From Vicia villosa (taxonomy: Eukaryota > Streptophyta > Magnoliopsida > Fabales > Fabaceae): a stretch of DNA of 64,000 nt. The notes under the pieces were generated by a model. That model searched no databases, was not told the DNA's origin, and saw nothing but the letters and a program-made list of their open reading frames with translations. The position numbers and the translations under genes are program-made. The stretch spans positions 19,069,983 to 19,133,982 of the forward strand of contig NC_081182.1 in NCBI RefSeq assembly GCF_029867415.1, in the 5' to 3' direction. The first letter of the stretch is position 1. Each line of letters begins with the position of its first letter. Below are positions 1 to 11,623 of the stretch, piece after piece.

Positions 1-2
1 AA

Positions 3-1439
3 CTTGTCGACTTACCAAAGGGATCAAGGCCCATTGGATGCAAATGGGTGTTTAAAAGGAAATATCATAGTGATGGTACCTTAAACACTTATAAAGCAAG
101 ATTAGAGGCAAAGGGATTCAGACAAAAGGAAGGTATAGATTACTTTGACACCTATGCACCAGTAGCAAGGACAACCACAATTCGATTGTTGTTTGCCTTA
201 GCCTCTTTGAATGATCTTATAGTTCATCAAATGGATGTTAAAACAGCGTTCCTAAACGGAGATCTCGATGAGGAAATCTATATGGAACAACCAGAAGGCT
301 ACGTACTTCCTGAAAATGAACTAAAGGTGTGCAAACTAGTCAAATCCTTATATGGATTGAAACAAGCACCAAAACAATGGCATCAAAAATTTGACTCTAC
401 AATATTGTCAAATGGATTTATTCCTAATTCTTACGACAAGTGCCTATATACAAAAATGTACAAAGACACTGTAATATTTTTGTGTCTCTATGTTGATGAC
501 ATGCTAATAATTAGCAACAAAATGAATGGGATTTTAGAAACAAAGAAATTTCTAACTTCCACTTTCAAGATGAAAGATCTTGGACTTGTTGACACAATTT
601 TAGGAATAAAAGTCAAGCGAAATAGTGGGGGTTATGAACTTAATCAAACACATTATATTGAGAAAATGCTTGATAAGTTCAAACACCTACAATTTAAGGA
701 AGTAACCACTCCATTTGATCATGTAATCAAGCTTGAAAAGAATGATGGAAGAGCAGTGGCTCAACTAGAATATGCAAGTGCAATCGGATGTCTCATGTAC
801 TTAATGCAATGTACCAGACCTGACATATCTTTTGCAGTTAGTAAAATGAGTAGATTTACTAGCAACCCGAGTAATGAACATTGGAAGGCAATCACGAGAA
901 TTTTTGGCTATTTACTGAAAACCAAAAATCTTGGCCTTCATTATGGTAAGTTTCCTGCCATATTAGAAGGATATACCGATGCGAGTTGGATATCAAATGT
1001 TGGAGATCATAAATCTACAACTGGTTGGATATTTACACTAGCTGGAGGAGCAATTTCTTGGAGGAGCAAGAAACAAACATGCATCACTCTTTCGACCATG
1101 GAATCAGAGTTTGTGGCTCTCGCTTCCGCTGGTCAAGAAGCAGAATGGCTGAGGGATCTTCTATTAGAAGTTCCATTGGCTAAGGACAATGTTTCAAAGG
1201 TTATGTTACACTGCGATAGCCAAGCCACTCTAGCAAGAGCATTCAGCGAAGTGTATAATGGAAAGTCTATGCATATAGGACTTAGACATTCGTTCGTGAG
1301 AAAGTTGATTAAGGATGGAATCATTTCACTCACGTATATACGAACAAGCTATAATTTGGCTGATCCATTTACTAAGCCACTGGCCAGAGACTTAGTAAAA
1401 ACAACCTCGAGAGGCATGGGTTTGAAACTCCTTGAGTAA
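3..1439 (+). CDS. copia Pol, reverse transcriptase plus RNase H, 5' partial
   Basis: This is the C-terminal part of a copia polyprotein, which copies element RNA into DNA in virus-like particles. The frame is open from the window edge to a TAA at 1437-1439, so any start codon seen here is internal. Reverse transcriptase motifs include QMDVKTAFLNG (near 228-262), the catalytic YVDD at 489-500, and KSLYGLKQAP between them. RNase H follows, with the acidic residues in GYTDASW (near 969), STMESEF (near 1092) and HCDSQA (near 1209), ending in the LADPFTKPL motif usual for the family. I see no stops or frameshifts. The order RT then RNase H after an unseen integrase is the Ty1/copia order. I did not assign a sub-lineage. 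Confidence 0.95.
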   Translation, partial: LVDLPKGSRPIGCKWVFKRKYHSDGTLNTYKARLEAKGFRQKEGIDYFDTYAPVARTTTIRLLFALASLNDLIVHQMDVKTAFLNGDLDEEIYMEQPEGYVLPENELKVCKLVKSLYGLKQAPKQWHQKFDSTILSNGFIPNSYDKCLYTKMYKDTVIFLCLYVDDMLIISNKMNGILETKKFLTSTFKMKDLGLVDTILGIKVKRNSGGYELNQTHYIEKMLDKFKHLQFKEVTTPFDHVIKLEKNDGRAVAQLEYASAIGCLMYLMQCTRPDISFAVSKMSRFTSNPSNEHWKAITRIFGYLLKTKNLGLHYGKFPAILEGYTDASWISNVGDHKSTTGWIFTLAGGAISWRSKKQTCITLSTMESEFVALASAGQEAEWLRDLLLEVPLAKDNVSKVMLHCDSQATLARAFSEVYNGKSMHIGLRHSFVRKLIKDGIISLTYIRTSYNLADPFTKPLARDLVKTTSRGMGLKLLE

Positions 1440-1973
1440 GAGTTCCAACAACGGCGGCAACCCAATCTTATGTTAACAGAACATTAACTTCAAGATTTTC
1501 AATGGGTAACAACAAGTCGTTGATTTGGATAATTGTCGAACATTTCGTGATAATGTTGACTTTGAAACGAGGGTTGAGTTTTACTTTAAAAACTCTTAAT
1601 GAAGTTCAATACCAGGGGTACGTGTCTTGTGGAAAAAGACACAATATGAACTTCACCTATGTGAATTTCGAGATGGTGTCGTCTCAAAGTGAGAGTTGGA
1701 GTTTCTCTCATGGAAAATTCATGAAACAGGATAGCACATGACCATAAATAAGTGTTAAGCGAGTTATGCAGAGGAAGAACCCTTAAAGAGTGTGTGTAAG
1801 GCGACACCGGTCTAATCATATGGATTCATGGTTTAAAAGCTTTGCTACCTAATATTCCGATTAAACTTTGTGTTGTCCTCACTAAGGTTAAGTTTTAAAT
1901 CGAAAGATACCTAACTGTATTAACACTCTTTATATTATATTTCTGGAATTATTAAATTTGTCATTATTAGAAC
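1440..1973 (+). other. copia 3' untranslated spacer
   Basis: About 530 bases between the pol stop and the purine tract. Short open frames occur on both strands but show no recognisable domain. I read it as element 3' untranslated sequence. Confidence 0.7.
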
Positions 1974-1983
1974 AAGTGGGGGA
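1974..1983 (+). promoter_or_regulatory. polypurine tract
   Basis: The purine run AAGTGGGGGA lies one base upstream of the LTR. In this family it is the primer for plus-strand DNA synthesis. Confidence 0.85.
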
Positions 1984-2220
1984 TTGTTGGAAATTATGAG
2001 CATTAATTTCATCAAGATATGTTCCAAAATGACAAATGTGAGAATGACAATAAATGCTTCATAAATAGTCCCACATAGAAAGTGGAGCAAACTTTAAAAG
2101 CATTTATATATCACTTGGAACAATGTACATTCCAAAAAGAGCCAAAGAGGATAAAGTGCCACATAGTCATATGTGGTGGTCCCAAGCCTTATGCCACTTG
2201 TCTCTACCAAAAATACCCTC

Positions 2221-2407
2221 GCCGGTGTCGCCACCGGCGACACCGGCTCCGGGACCGGGTCCGAGGGCGTGGGCGTAGAGGCGCTAGTGGCGGCTTGTAG
2301 ACGGCACTTGAGCACTTAGGCACGTCGCATCGGAGCGATCGGGCTATTCGCGGCGTTAATGAGGCGGCTCCGGCCGCCTCCGGCGGGCGGCCCGGCCTTC
2401 GGCCGGC
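2221..2407. other. GC-rich hairpin block inside the LTR
   Basis: About 190 bases of very high GC content in an otherwise AT-rich LTR. The arms 2221-2232 and 2236-2247 form a perfect 12-bp stem with a 3-base loop, and a second GC hairpin lies near 2385-2405. I see no reading frame in it. It could be a structured or regulatory U3 insert, or captured DNA. Confidence 0.6.
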
Positions 2408-2581
2408 ATACTGCGAATATGTTTTAATTATTGCCTAAAGTTTGATTTTTGAATTTGAATTCGAAATACATGATATTTCATGAAGTGGTGCATTGTAATT
2501 TTATGAACCATTGCAATTATATATTTTAAATAATATTGTTTCATGAAGAGTTGCAACTTATGAAACAGACTTTGCATGGGC

Positions 2582-2589
2582 TATAAATA
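2582..2589 (+). promoter_or_regulatory. LTR TATA box
   Basis: TATAAATA about 250 bases before the LTR end, the expected place for the U3 core promoter of a copia LTR. Confidence 0.7.
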
Positions 2590-2841
2590 CAAGTCTGCTA
2601 TTTCGGATTCAACACACACAAAATCATTATCCTCTGATATATTTTCCAGACAGCTTCATTGCATTCGAGTTTCTTCACCGGTCTTGTGCAGACTCGAGTA
2701 AGGCTGAATTATCCTGGGTATTCAGGTCGTTCCAACTCTAAGACAATCGAGAGTGTGCTTGAAATACTTTTAAGGAAAGTGATTCCGTTCGCGATTCAGC
2801 CTGGATCCATTCGATCTCACCGATATTTCTAACAGTTACCG

Positions 2842-3038
2842 TGCATAGATAAAAATCTATGCACCGTGCATAGATTATTATGGACTCTTGGATCATTAGA
2901 TCAAATTCTAGACATCAATTGTTATTACTCAATACTTAATACTCACCACTCAATTCTCAATACTCAATACTGGATTAAAAACATGATCCAATGATTTAAG
3001 TAGACTTATGCATGGTGCACAAGGATTTTCCTTATGCA
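2842..3038. mobile_element. MITE with roughly 34-bp self-complementary TIRs
   Basis: The left end (TGCATAGATAAAAATCTATG and on) matches the inverse of the right end (TGCATAAGGAAAATCCTTG and on). Each end is itself a small hairpin: 2841-2850 pairs with 2855-2864, and 3016-3024 pairs with 3030-3038. Inside, GGATCATTAGATC and GATCCAATGATTT continue the inverted symmetry. There is no coding capacity. The superfamily is unknown and no clear TSD is seen. Confidence 0.65.
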
Positions 3039-3049
3039 TATTAGCCAAA

Positions 3050-3586
3050 ACCCAATTGACCCTTATATAATAATAATTTGCTTGAATGTTTTTTAAAAGA
3101 AATACAAAATTTTTCATTCTGAATATGGAATATTTCCAAATACAATTGACCAACTAACTTATTAATGAGAGTAAAATACATGTACGAGTTACACATAGCC
3201 CATAAAATAACAATAACGCATAATATAATTTTTGATTAATTATTATTTATAATCCTTGCTTTCTGAGCTGAGTTCCAAGCAATACATCGAGAAAATCTAC
3301 TTTTTTTTAAAGATGAAAATTCCATTCGGTCCTATATAGCCCTAAAGTATTGAAAAAAAAGAAGAGAATCATTTTAGTCGATGCATTTATGTTTTGTCAT
3401 ATACTCTCTGAAATATTTCAAGTCTAAGTAAAACGAAAGAAAGAAAAATATTTTGATGTGTTTTTTATGCACTATCTATTGCTATATTTAACAATGCAAC
3501 AAAAAAAATTAATAAAAAGAATATGTATTTTATTTATGTGCCTCATCGTAAAAAATATGTATGTTTATTTATGTACCTCATCGTAG

Positions 3587-3682
<96 letters not shown>

Positions 3683-3780
3683 TATTATTATTATTATTAT
3701 TATTATTTATTTTGCTTTCCAAGTATTAATAAAAAAGTGCAAAAAGAATTTTTCATTCAAAATAAAATAAAATAAAAACT
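3050..3780. repeat. dispersed repeat, relative of copies near 40.4 and 53 kb
   Basis: The stretch before the ATT microsatellite, including GAGAATCATTTT and TTTATGTGCCTCATCGTA, recurs upstream of the ATT tracts at 40651 and 53219. The part near 3070-3145 (TTTTTCATTCTGAATATGG) recurs near 43630, 45640, 54980 and 56990. It is noncoding. Confidence 0.7.
3588..3707. repeat. (ATT)n microsatellite
   Basis: About 40 ATT units with one interruption near 3679. Long Leu or Ile runs read through it are artefacts. Confidence 0.98.
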
Positions 3781-4269
3781 ACATAGATTTCTCGGTAGTG
3801 GTGGTACAAGCATATTCTAGAGAATGTTTTAAAGATCATTTTAAAGATTGATTCTTTATTATCACCCCATCAGCCCCAAATCGCATGCCATGCTCTTTGC
3901 TCAAATCAGAATCATGTTGAGAAGCAATAGTTGGAGGAGAGTGTTTGTAGTCGGAAGCTTTAGCAGGACAAGTACTTGCATAAAGTAAAGATAGCTTCTA
4001 CCTCTCTTATCAGGGTAGGGAACACTTTGTTTCCCCTCAATCATGCTGGTTCTCTCTCCAACTAGGTGACTCATCTAGTGAAGATAATGGTGAAAAAGAA
4101 CCAGACTTTGACTTCTATTTGGGGTAGTTTATCGTCTACTCATGGGAGAGTAAGAGTCGTTGTGTCTTTAAAATTCTTGTCTGACTCAAAGAATTCTACC
4201 CTTGAGGCAATTTGTAATCGTTAGAGAATGCGCAGCAAGTGGATCATTTCATCGCCCTCTAGTTGTATC
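3781..4269. other. no recognised feature
   Basis: Moderately complex sequence with a short pyrimidine-rich stretch near 4020-4080. I find no ORF of note and no terminal repeats. Confidence 0.5.
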
Positions 4270-4612
4270 CAGGCCTACCCTGTGCAGGAGCAACAAATTC
4301 TACAGCACAAGGCCCCAAATTTTAGAGGGCTCTAAATTTTTGAAAAGTTCAATTTTTTTGCATTAATATTAATAAATATATAAATTGATATAAAAAATAT
4401 AATAAATCAAAAAAATATTATAATAAAAAAATCAATACAATAAAAAAAGAGATTGATCAAAATCTAAATAATTTAAATTTAAATTGTTTTATTAATACAT
4501 AATTATATTTTATATGTGCCATTTTTATTTATTATAATTGTATCTTTTTATAGAAAAATTATGTCCATTTTTAAATTAGAACGGGGCCTTCTGTCTGATT
4601 GGGCCTCCTCCT
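4270..4612. mobile_element. degenerate hAT-like MITE
   Basis: The left end (CAGGCCTACCCTG, then AAGGCCCCAAATTTTAGAG) resembles the left end of the hAT at 59008, and the interior is AT-rich and noncoding. The flanks GTTGTATC (4262-4269) and ATTGTATC (4613-4620) agree at 7 of 8 bases, compatible with an old 8-bp TSD. The right terminus is poorly matched. Confidence 0.45.
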
Positions 4613-6112
4613 ATTGTATCAAGGGAGAAAATATGGGTAGGTCAAATACTCAGGGATGGAAAGATCATTTCTATGCAAAAGTAACCTAGTTGGCCACTTT
4701 CTCTATGTACCGCATATGGAGTACATTGTAATGGGAAAATTTTAAAATGTGTAACACGTACTTTTATGGTCTTTTGTGCAAGCTTTGGATCTTGTGAAAA
4801 CTTGCAAAGTCTTTTTTCGAAGTTAATTGGACGTCACTGTGGTCATTTATGGTCAAAATCTAGTTCGCTTTCCCTCATTCCATATGATAACATGGTCATG
4901 GGTAGACGTGTAGCTAACCCATTGAGGCCTCAAATAAGTGCTAAAATATTGTTATTTTGTGCCTATAATTTGTTGCACTTATCGATATTTTTTGTTAATA
5001 CCGTTTGAGTAATTCTCCGTTTTGTTTGTAAATCTGTATACTTTGTGAATAGTTGTATTTTCATATACTATTATACTGTTTGATATTTTTTGTGTCTTCT
5101 TATAGGTATTGATTCGTATTTGGAGCACGAGCAATAAAGTGTCGAAGACACGACTTCAAACGCGTGATTTTGAGTAACTCGTGAATGGATAAGGCTCAAA
5201 CTGGATGCAAATCGGAGTTACGGTTCTCAAGTTATGCCCAAAATAAGATTTTAAGTTCTGGTGTAGTGCGCGACGCACGCTTAATGCGGTTTAGAAAGTC
5301 ATGAAATAGGAAAAATCATATTTTTTTTTAGGGTCATGCTTTGGGATATTTGTTTCCAAAGACATCACAACCATTTTTGAGTAGGGAGAGCTTGAAAACA
5401 ACAATGGAGCACTCATCTTGATGATTCGGAGTCGGATTGCTCATCAATCGGAGTTGGAAAACCGGAAGATTTGTGATTCTTCTTCTTTTATCTCTATGTA
5501 TTCTCTATTTGTTGGGTTTGTTTGTAAGTTTACTCTGAAAATATGTATATTTGTTACTCTATTGTTGTATAAAGTTTGCTTTACAAATTTTAATCGATGT
5601 TTCCTTGATCTTTTTGCTTAAATGCTTTGGATTTGTGTTGTTGTAGAAATAGACATCACAAAACTTGATTAGGGGGATATCTGTTAGCTTTAGATTCTAG
5701 AGATAGGATTGGGGTTAACATCCATATAATATCTAAGTTTAATGCCTCTGTGTTGTTCGACCGGTTGAGACATCGTCGAAAGAGCAATATAGTTGAACTC
5801 TCGTCGGTGTTGCAGAAATGGACATTGATGTGAGAGATATGTGGTGATTCTGATGAGTATTGTAGATTGAGTTCGGCGGAGTGATAAATCTAAGTTTGTG
5901 AGGAGTATTTTAGATTCGATTCAGATAAGTTATTCTCTATCAAGAATGTATTTATTTTATGTTCATATATTATATTTTCTGTTTTTACTAATCTCTGTGG
6001 ACACGATAAATTTCCAGATAAATATTTCTAAAACTTTTATTGCTTGCCGCTTTACCGCATCAACAGTCTCTAGAGTGGCAAACTACCAGGGGTAGCAGGC
6101 CGTTATTTTCCC
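4613..6112. other. unrecognised sequence, possibly an old LTR remnant
   Basis: Only short ORFs without known domains. The texture (GCACGAGCAATAAAGTG, repeated GAGTTCGG and AGATTCG phrases) recalls the noncoding ends of LTR retrotransposons, but I found no termini, primer site or coding domain. Confidence 0.3.
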
Positions 6113-6420
6113 TTGAGACTTGATTGTTGTAGCCAGACGTCAAAGCGTATACAACAACACCCTTAAATTTATATGAGGAATTGATTATTGTATACGAGAG
6201 TTTAATTGTATCTGGAAGCACCATTTACTTTTGGTGGGGAATTGATTGTTGTATTTGGACGTCAAAGCTTCTCCGGCAGCACACTGACTTTAGGTGGGGA
6301 ATTAATTTTTGTAGCCAGATGTCAAAGCGTCTCTGGTAACACCCTTGATTTTCTTTGTAATGTGGGGAATTAATTGATGAATTTGGACGTAAAAAATTAT
6401 CGAGCAGCACCCCTGAATTT
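6113..6420. repeat. degenerate tandem repeat, about 60-66 bp x 5
   Basis: A phrase like GGGGAATTGATTGTTGTA, followed by GGACGTCAAAGC and AGCACCC, recurs from about 6115, 6176, 6236, 6296 and 6363. It is noncoding. Confidence 0.75.
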
Positions 6421-6935
6421 ATGTGTACCGCACCTCGACCACATCAGTCGTATACAGATTCTCAGTTACTACGCACAACCACAAAGAAATAAACCTTTGA
6501 GAAAATAACATATTTCATTTATAGTTGCAAAGTATCCTTGTACATAAGGGTAATGGTTATTCAATAACATCATTTAATATGGATTGAACAAAGAAAACAT
6601 AACCAAACAGGCTAAGTATCGCTTATTCTTTAATACCACAATAGTTTTAAATTGTAGTTGGGATTGAGGATGCAGTTGCAGTTACAGGTGTTGCGAATGA
6701 GGTTATTGTGATTGTCGTAACGCGCATTGCGGTCGTTACATTCTGAATTTTGATTAGGAAAAGTTTTGAATACACCTTTAATTAGATGGCAAGCAGACCC
6801 AAACCCGCGGGGCTCACATGCACCTAACTTGAGTTAACGGGTAAAAACCTGAATTGACTGGGTTCGGGTGTCACCCTATATTTTGGGTGCGGGTTTGGTA
6901 GTGTGAAACCATACCCGAAATCCAAAACACACCCG

Positions 6936-6937
<2 letters not shown>
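6421..6937. other. no gene; GC-rich phrases next to (TA)n
   Basis: No ORF of note. From about 6786 there are phrases (AAACCCGCGGGG, GGGTGCGGGTTTGG) whose inverse-like counterparts appear at 8850-9003 beyond the inserted TIR element. They may be the two halves of one older element split by it. I could not match a target duplication. Confidence 0.35.

Positions 6938-7029
<92 letters not shown>
6938..7029. repeat. (TA)n, left flank of TIR element
   Basis: About 46 TA units directly abutting the element at 7030. Confidence 0.97.
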
Positions 7030-7033
<4 letters not shown>

Positions 7034-8721
7034 TAAATGCAATTCACCCCCCTGCCATTAGGGCGACATTCGGTTTTGCCCCCCTGAAGTTTTTTTTTTT
7101 GTAAACCGCCCCTTATAAAACACAGCTTCTGTTTTCAGAACCCCCTATCCCTTGTTTGGCTGACTGGACGTGGGGGATTTCTTTGTTTGGCTGACTGGGC
7201 CAGGAATAGGTGGCATCCATGTGGAGTTTGTTAAAATTATAAATTGTAATGTTTCCACTAGGCTAATTAGTCATTTATGTTTCATAATGAAACTGAAGTC
7301 TATACGTATATACATTTGTGTTATGTGTTATAATTAACGTTTTTTATATATAGTTTTATATATATAGTTTTATAAGTATATACATTAACGTTATATATAG
7401 TTATATATATAAGTATATACATTTGTATATATAATTAACGTTTTATATATATAGTTTTATAAGTATATACATTAACGTTATATATAGTTATATATATAAG
7501 TATATACATTTGTATATATAATTAACGTTTTATATATATAGTTTTATATTAACTAATTAATAATATATACTGTAAGTTTTATATATACTATAAGTTTTAT
7601 ATTAACTAATAAATAATATATACTGTAAGTTTTATATTAACTAATAAATAATACATTTAAAAAACTTAATTAAATAATTAAATAAAAAACGTTAATATTT
7701 AAAAAATTGAGATGTTAAAATAATATTTAAAATAATATTGCTCAATTTTTTATAGGAATTGCTCAATTTTTTTAGAAATTTATAAATTTGAGATGTTAAT
7801 ATATTATATAAAAAAAATAAAACGTTAATATTTGTTATATATAAAAATTAACGTTAATATTTGTTATATATAAAAATCATTTTTATGTACATTGTTATAA
7901 ATCATTCTAATATATATAGGAATTGCTCAGTTTTTTTTTAAAATTATTCAGTTTATATATATAGTTTTAACATAAATAATATATACTGTAAGTAATATTA
8001 ATAATATTTTTAATATTATATACTGTAAATAATTATTACTGTAAATTAATAATTAAAAACGATAAATAAAAACGTTAAATAAAAAATTATACTAACTTTT
8101 AAAGAATTATCAATTTATAAAAATTAAAAACTTTAAAAGTTCAATTAGAAAAAAATTCAAATTTATAAAAAAATATATAAGTTAACGTTAATATAAAAAA
8201 ATTTAACATATATATAAAACAAAAAAAAATGTTAACAGTGTTAAAAGATTAAAAAATTTAACATATATATAAAACAAAAAAAAAATGTTAACAGTGTTAA
8301 AAGATTAAAAAATTTAACATATATATAAAACAAAAAAAAAATAGTAATTAATATGTACAGTTTTTATTTAATTAAAATATTAATAAGAAAACTAAATAAA
8401 AAACATTTGGTTTCAACATAAACATGTAGCTTAGTTGGTTGGAGATGTTGGTTTGTAATATTCAAGTTCCAGGTTCGAAACCTAGGTGTGACAAATTTTT
8501 TGAATGGTTTTTGCTTATTAAACATAGTATACAAGTCCAGTCAGCCAAACAAGAAATTCAAATGCCCAGTCAGCCAAATCCTCCACGTCCAGTCAGCCAA
8601 ACAAGGGATAGGGGGTTCTGAAAACAGAAGCTGTGTTTTATAAGGGGCGGTTTACAAAAAAAAAACTTCAGGGGGGCAAAACCGAATGTCGCCCTAATGG
8701 CAGGGGGTGAATTGCATTTAA

Positions 8722-8723
<2 letters not shown>
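7030..8723. mobile_element. 1.7 kb TIR element inserted within (TA)n
   Basis: The ends are nearly perfect inverted repeats of about 150 bp: GGTTAAATGCAATTCACCC near 7031 against its inverse at 8705-8723. They continue through a T-run and the GTTTGGCTGACTGG phrase near 7155 and 8590. The interior is AT-rich and noncoding, with tandem repeats near 7345-7545 and 8190-8345 and a tRNA-like stretch near the right arm. There is no transposase, so it is non-autonomous. Both flanks are (TA)n, so the TSD cannot be resolved. The long TIRs suggest a Mutator-like relative. Confidence 0.85.
8424..8493 (+). other. tRNA-like sequence with A and B boxes
   Basis: TAGCTTAGTTGGTTGG near 8427 resembles a Pol III A box and GGTTCGAAACC at 8472-8482 is a perfect B box. 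The spacing suits a tRNA-derived gene, but I could not fold a full acceptor stem. It may be a SINE head or captured tRNA pseudogene inside the TIR element. Confidence 0.55.

Positions 8724-8808
<85 letters not shown>
8724..8808. repeat. (TA)n, right flank of TIR element
   Basis: About 42 TA units, the continuation of the tract at 6938 on the other side of the insertion. Confidence 0.97.
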
Positions 8809-8811
<3 letters not shown>

Positions 8812-9714
8812 AGGAAAATTGTATTTTATTTATTTTACTGCGGGTTTGTGTTTAGGTGAAAAACCGAAATTCAATGAGTGTTGGTGTGAGTGTTATTTTT
8901 CCACCCGAACAACATTTAGGTTCGGGTTTGGATGACATTTTCGAGTGCGGGTTTGAATAGAGTGAACCCCGCACTTGACCCGTTGTCATACTCATCTCTT
9001 GCCTTTAAAAAACACTTAATGTTAGAATTTTTCAAAAGTAAATTAAGTTTTGAAGTTATACATATTTAGAGTTTACAAAAATACTTGAAGTATGTTTGAA
9101 ATTATTCCTAATGTGTGATTTTGAATTACACCATTATTGTAGTGTGATGCAATTGTGAAAACTGCAACAATATTGTAATTATAGACCGCAATTTAAAACT
9201 ATAATACGGACCAATAATAATAATAATAATGTTCACGAATAAAATGAGAACAGAAAAGAACTTGGATAAAAACAGTTCATACGTTGTCAAGTTATAACTA
9301 GTTGAAAATGTTTGAGTATTATATTTTGTCTTGTTCTGATTGGTGCAATTTGTGAGTTTTTTTATTTTATTTTTTTAATTCTTTTATGGTTTACTCTTCA
9401 CATACCATGATTTGGATGTCAATAATTTTACTCATCAAAACATTTGCAAAGAATGGAATCATTTCTTTTTTATACTCATCGTTAATCAACCGATCCATCT
9501 TTTCTTCATTTCCCAAATCGCTTAATAAGGAGATTGCAACGAAGCTGCACCAAAGATAGCTTTGGATTTGGCAACTGCAATGTGGTTTTAAATATCATTA
9601 TAAAAAATTAATTCAAACTTTTTAAAAATATTTCCTTGAAGTTAGACTTCAAGGGAAAAAAATTCTTTATTCGCTGTTTGACATAGAACAACATAACTTT
9701 TGCTTTAACAAAGG
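8809..9714. other. no gene recognised
   Basis: 8809-9003 holds the GC-rich phrases that may pair with 6786-6937. The rest is AT-rich with no ORF, terminal repeat or RNA gene that I can support. Confidence 0.5.
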
Positions 9715-10594
9715 TTACAACAAATTCGTGCATACGCACGGGTTCTGTTCGGTTACACGAATTTAAATACATTATTTATTTTAAATAAAAATATTTATAA
9801 AAAAAAAATAAATAATTAATTATTTCATATATAAAAATATTTAGATCAATAATAAATTTGTTTCCGTATATCATTTTTAAATTAAAAATATTTAATAATA
9901 AATATCATTTCTCGTATATAAAAATATTTAAATCAATAATAAATTTTTTTCCCGTATACAGACTTCATTTTTGTTTAGGTATCATTTACAAAAATATTTG
10001 GATAATAGTAAATTTCATATATAAAAATATTTAGATCAATAATAAATTTTTTCCCGCATACCATTTTTAAATAAAAAATGTTTGGGTCATAAATATCATT
10101 TTTCGTAAACAATAGATTTTTTTACGTATAAAAATATTATTTTTATATAGGTATCATTTACAAAAATATTTTGATTAATATTAAATTTTGTATATTAAAA
10201 TATTTAGATCCAAAATATATTTTTCCGTATACCATTTTTTGATAAAAAATATTTGATCATACATACAATTTCTCGTATATAAAAATATTTATCTCAATAA
10301 TATATTTTTTCCCATATATATTTGCTTCAATAGTAAATTTCGTATATAAAAATATTTACATCAATAGTAGATTTTTTCCCATATACCATTTTTGAATAAA
10401 AAATATTTAGATCAGAAAATAAAATTTTTCCTAAATAATAATACAAATATTATTTTTATTTGGGTATCATTTACAAAAAATATTTAAATCAATATTAAAT
10501 TTTCGTATAAAAAAATATTTAAATCAATAATAGACTTTTAACCGTATATCTTTTTTAGATAAAAAATATTTAATCATAAATTTCATTTCTCGTA

Positions 10595-11185
10595 TATAAG
10601 AGTTGTATTATTTTAATAATAAAATTAAGAAGTTTATGGTACAAAGACAAAAAACCACAATTTTAATGTGGTGACAAAAAAATCAAATAAGGGTATTTTG
10701 GACTTTTCCACAACCATTAATTTTCTTATATTATAGATTGATAGATTTTTTTTGGAAGAAACAAGTGAGAAAGTGATGAAAGAGAAAAAAATAGAGAATA
10801 AAGAGAGATTTGATAAGTTTGATAAAATATAAGAGTTGTATTATTTTAATAATAAAATTAAGAACTTTATGATACAAAGACAAAAAAACCACAATTTAAA
10901 TGTGTTGGCAAAAAAATCAAATAAGGGTATTTTAGACTTTTCCAAACCATTAATTTTCTTATATTATAGATTATAGATTTATAGATTTTTTTTGGAAGAA
11001 AGAAATGATAAAAGTGATGAAAGAGAAAAAAATAGAGAATAGAGAGAGATTTGATAAGTTTGATAAAATATAAGAGTTATATTATTTTGATAATAAAATT
11101 AACAAAAAAACCACAATTTTAATATGGTGGCAAAAAAATCAAATAAGAGTATTTTTGACTTTTCCACAACCATTAATTTTCTTAT
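10595..11185. repeat. tandem repeat of about 233-241 bp
   Basis: Units begin TATAAGAGTTGTATTATTTT at 10595 and 10828, with a slightly different copy at 11069. A fourth copy begins at 14438, beyond the inserted Mutator-like element. Unit 3 lacks about 20 bases. The TTTTCTTAT used as target by that element occurs undisrupted at 10721-10729 and 10954-10962. Confidence 0.85.
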
Positions 11186-11247
11186 GAAAATTTCTTTATC
11201 CACCTCACTATGGGGGTGACCCCCAGCGAAAACCCCAACTTGCCCCT

Positions 11248-11271
11248 ACTTCGGAGATGCATCTCCGAAGT
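11248..11271. repeat. 24-bp perfect palindrome, subterminal
   Basis: Centred on GATGCATC and lying about 60 bases inside the left end of the element. An imperfect sister follows near 11296-11318 (CTTCGGAAGTGCACTTCCG). Confidence 0.9.
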
Positions 11272-11623
11272 ATTTTTTTCTTTCTAAATTTTCTCAGACT
11301 TCGGAAGTGCACTTCCGGAAACACCAAATGGGGTGTGTTTTTGGAGATGCACTTTTGAAAATACCTTTTTTACAATTTTTGGTGATTTTCGTAAGTGCAT
11401 TTTCGAATTATGCAGAAGTCTCTTTTTTTAATGCTTTTCTTAACAGTCCCGTACAAAATATATACCAAACGAGTAATATATACAAAACAAAAACGCCGAA
11501 CAAAATAAACGACATATAAACATAAAATACTAATATAATAAATAATATCCGAATAATATATACAAAACGAGTCATAGTGTACGAAATATACAAGCCGAAT
11601 ACAAGAAAAATAAACCCGAACCC

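Larger units (their letters stand above)
1..2834 (+). mobile_element. Ty1/copia LTR retrotransposon, 3' part
   Basis: The window opens inside the polyprotein of a Ty1/copia element. In order there are reverse transcriptase, RNase H, a noncoding spacer, a purine tract and a complete 3' LTR. The 5' LTR, gag, protease and integrase lie outside the window, so the target duplication cannot be confirmed; the 5 bases after the LTR are GTTAC. The coding part is uninterrupted, which suggests a fairly young copy. Confidence 0.93.
1985..2834 (+). repeat. copia 3' LTR (850 bp)
   Basis: It starts TGTTGGAAAT and ends ATTTCTAACA. These are inverted repeats of each other with one mismatch and have the TG...CA ends of an LTR. 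The start follows the purine tract. A TATA box lies at 2582-2589, and a GC-rich block sits in the first half. Confidence 0.9.

Noticed and set aside
3523..3770. Poly-Leu and poly-Ile open frames
   Set aside because: Translations of the (ATT)n microsatellite; the same applies at 53022-53336.
8424..8493. A true tRNA gene
   Set aside because: A and B boxes are present but I cannot form a 7-bp acceptor stem or a standard anticodon arm; kept only as tRNA-like. The same holds at 20036, 48020 and 48966.
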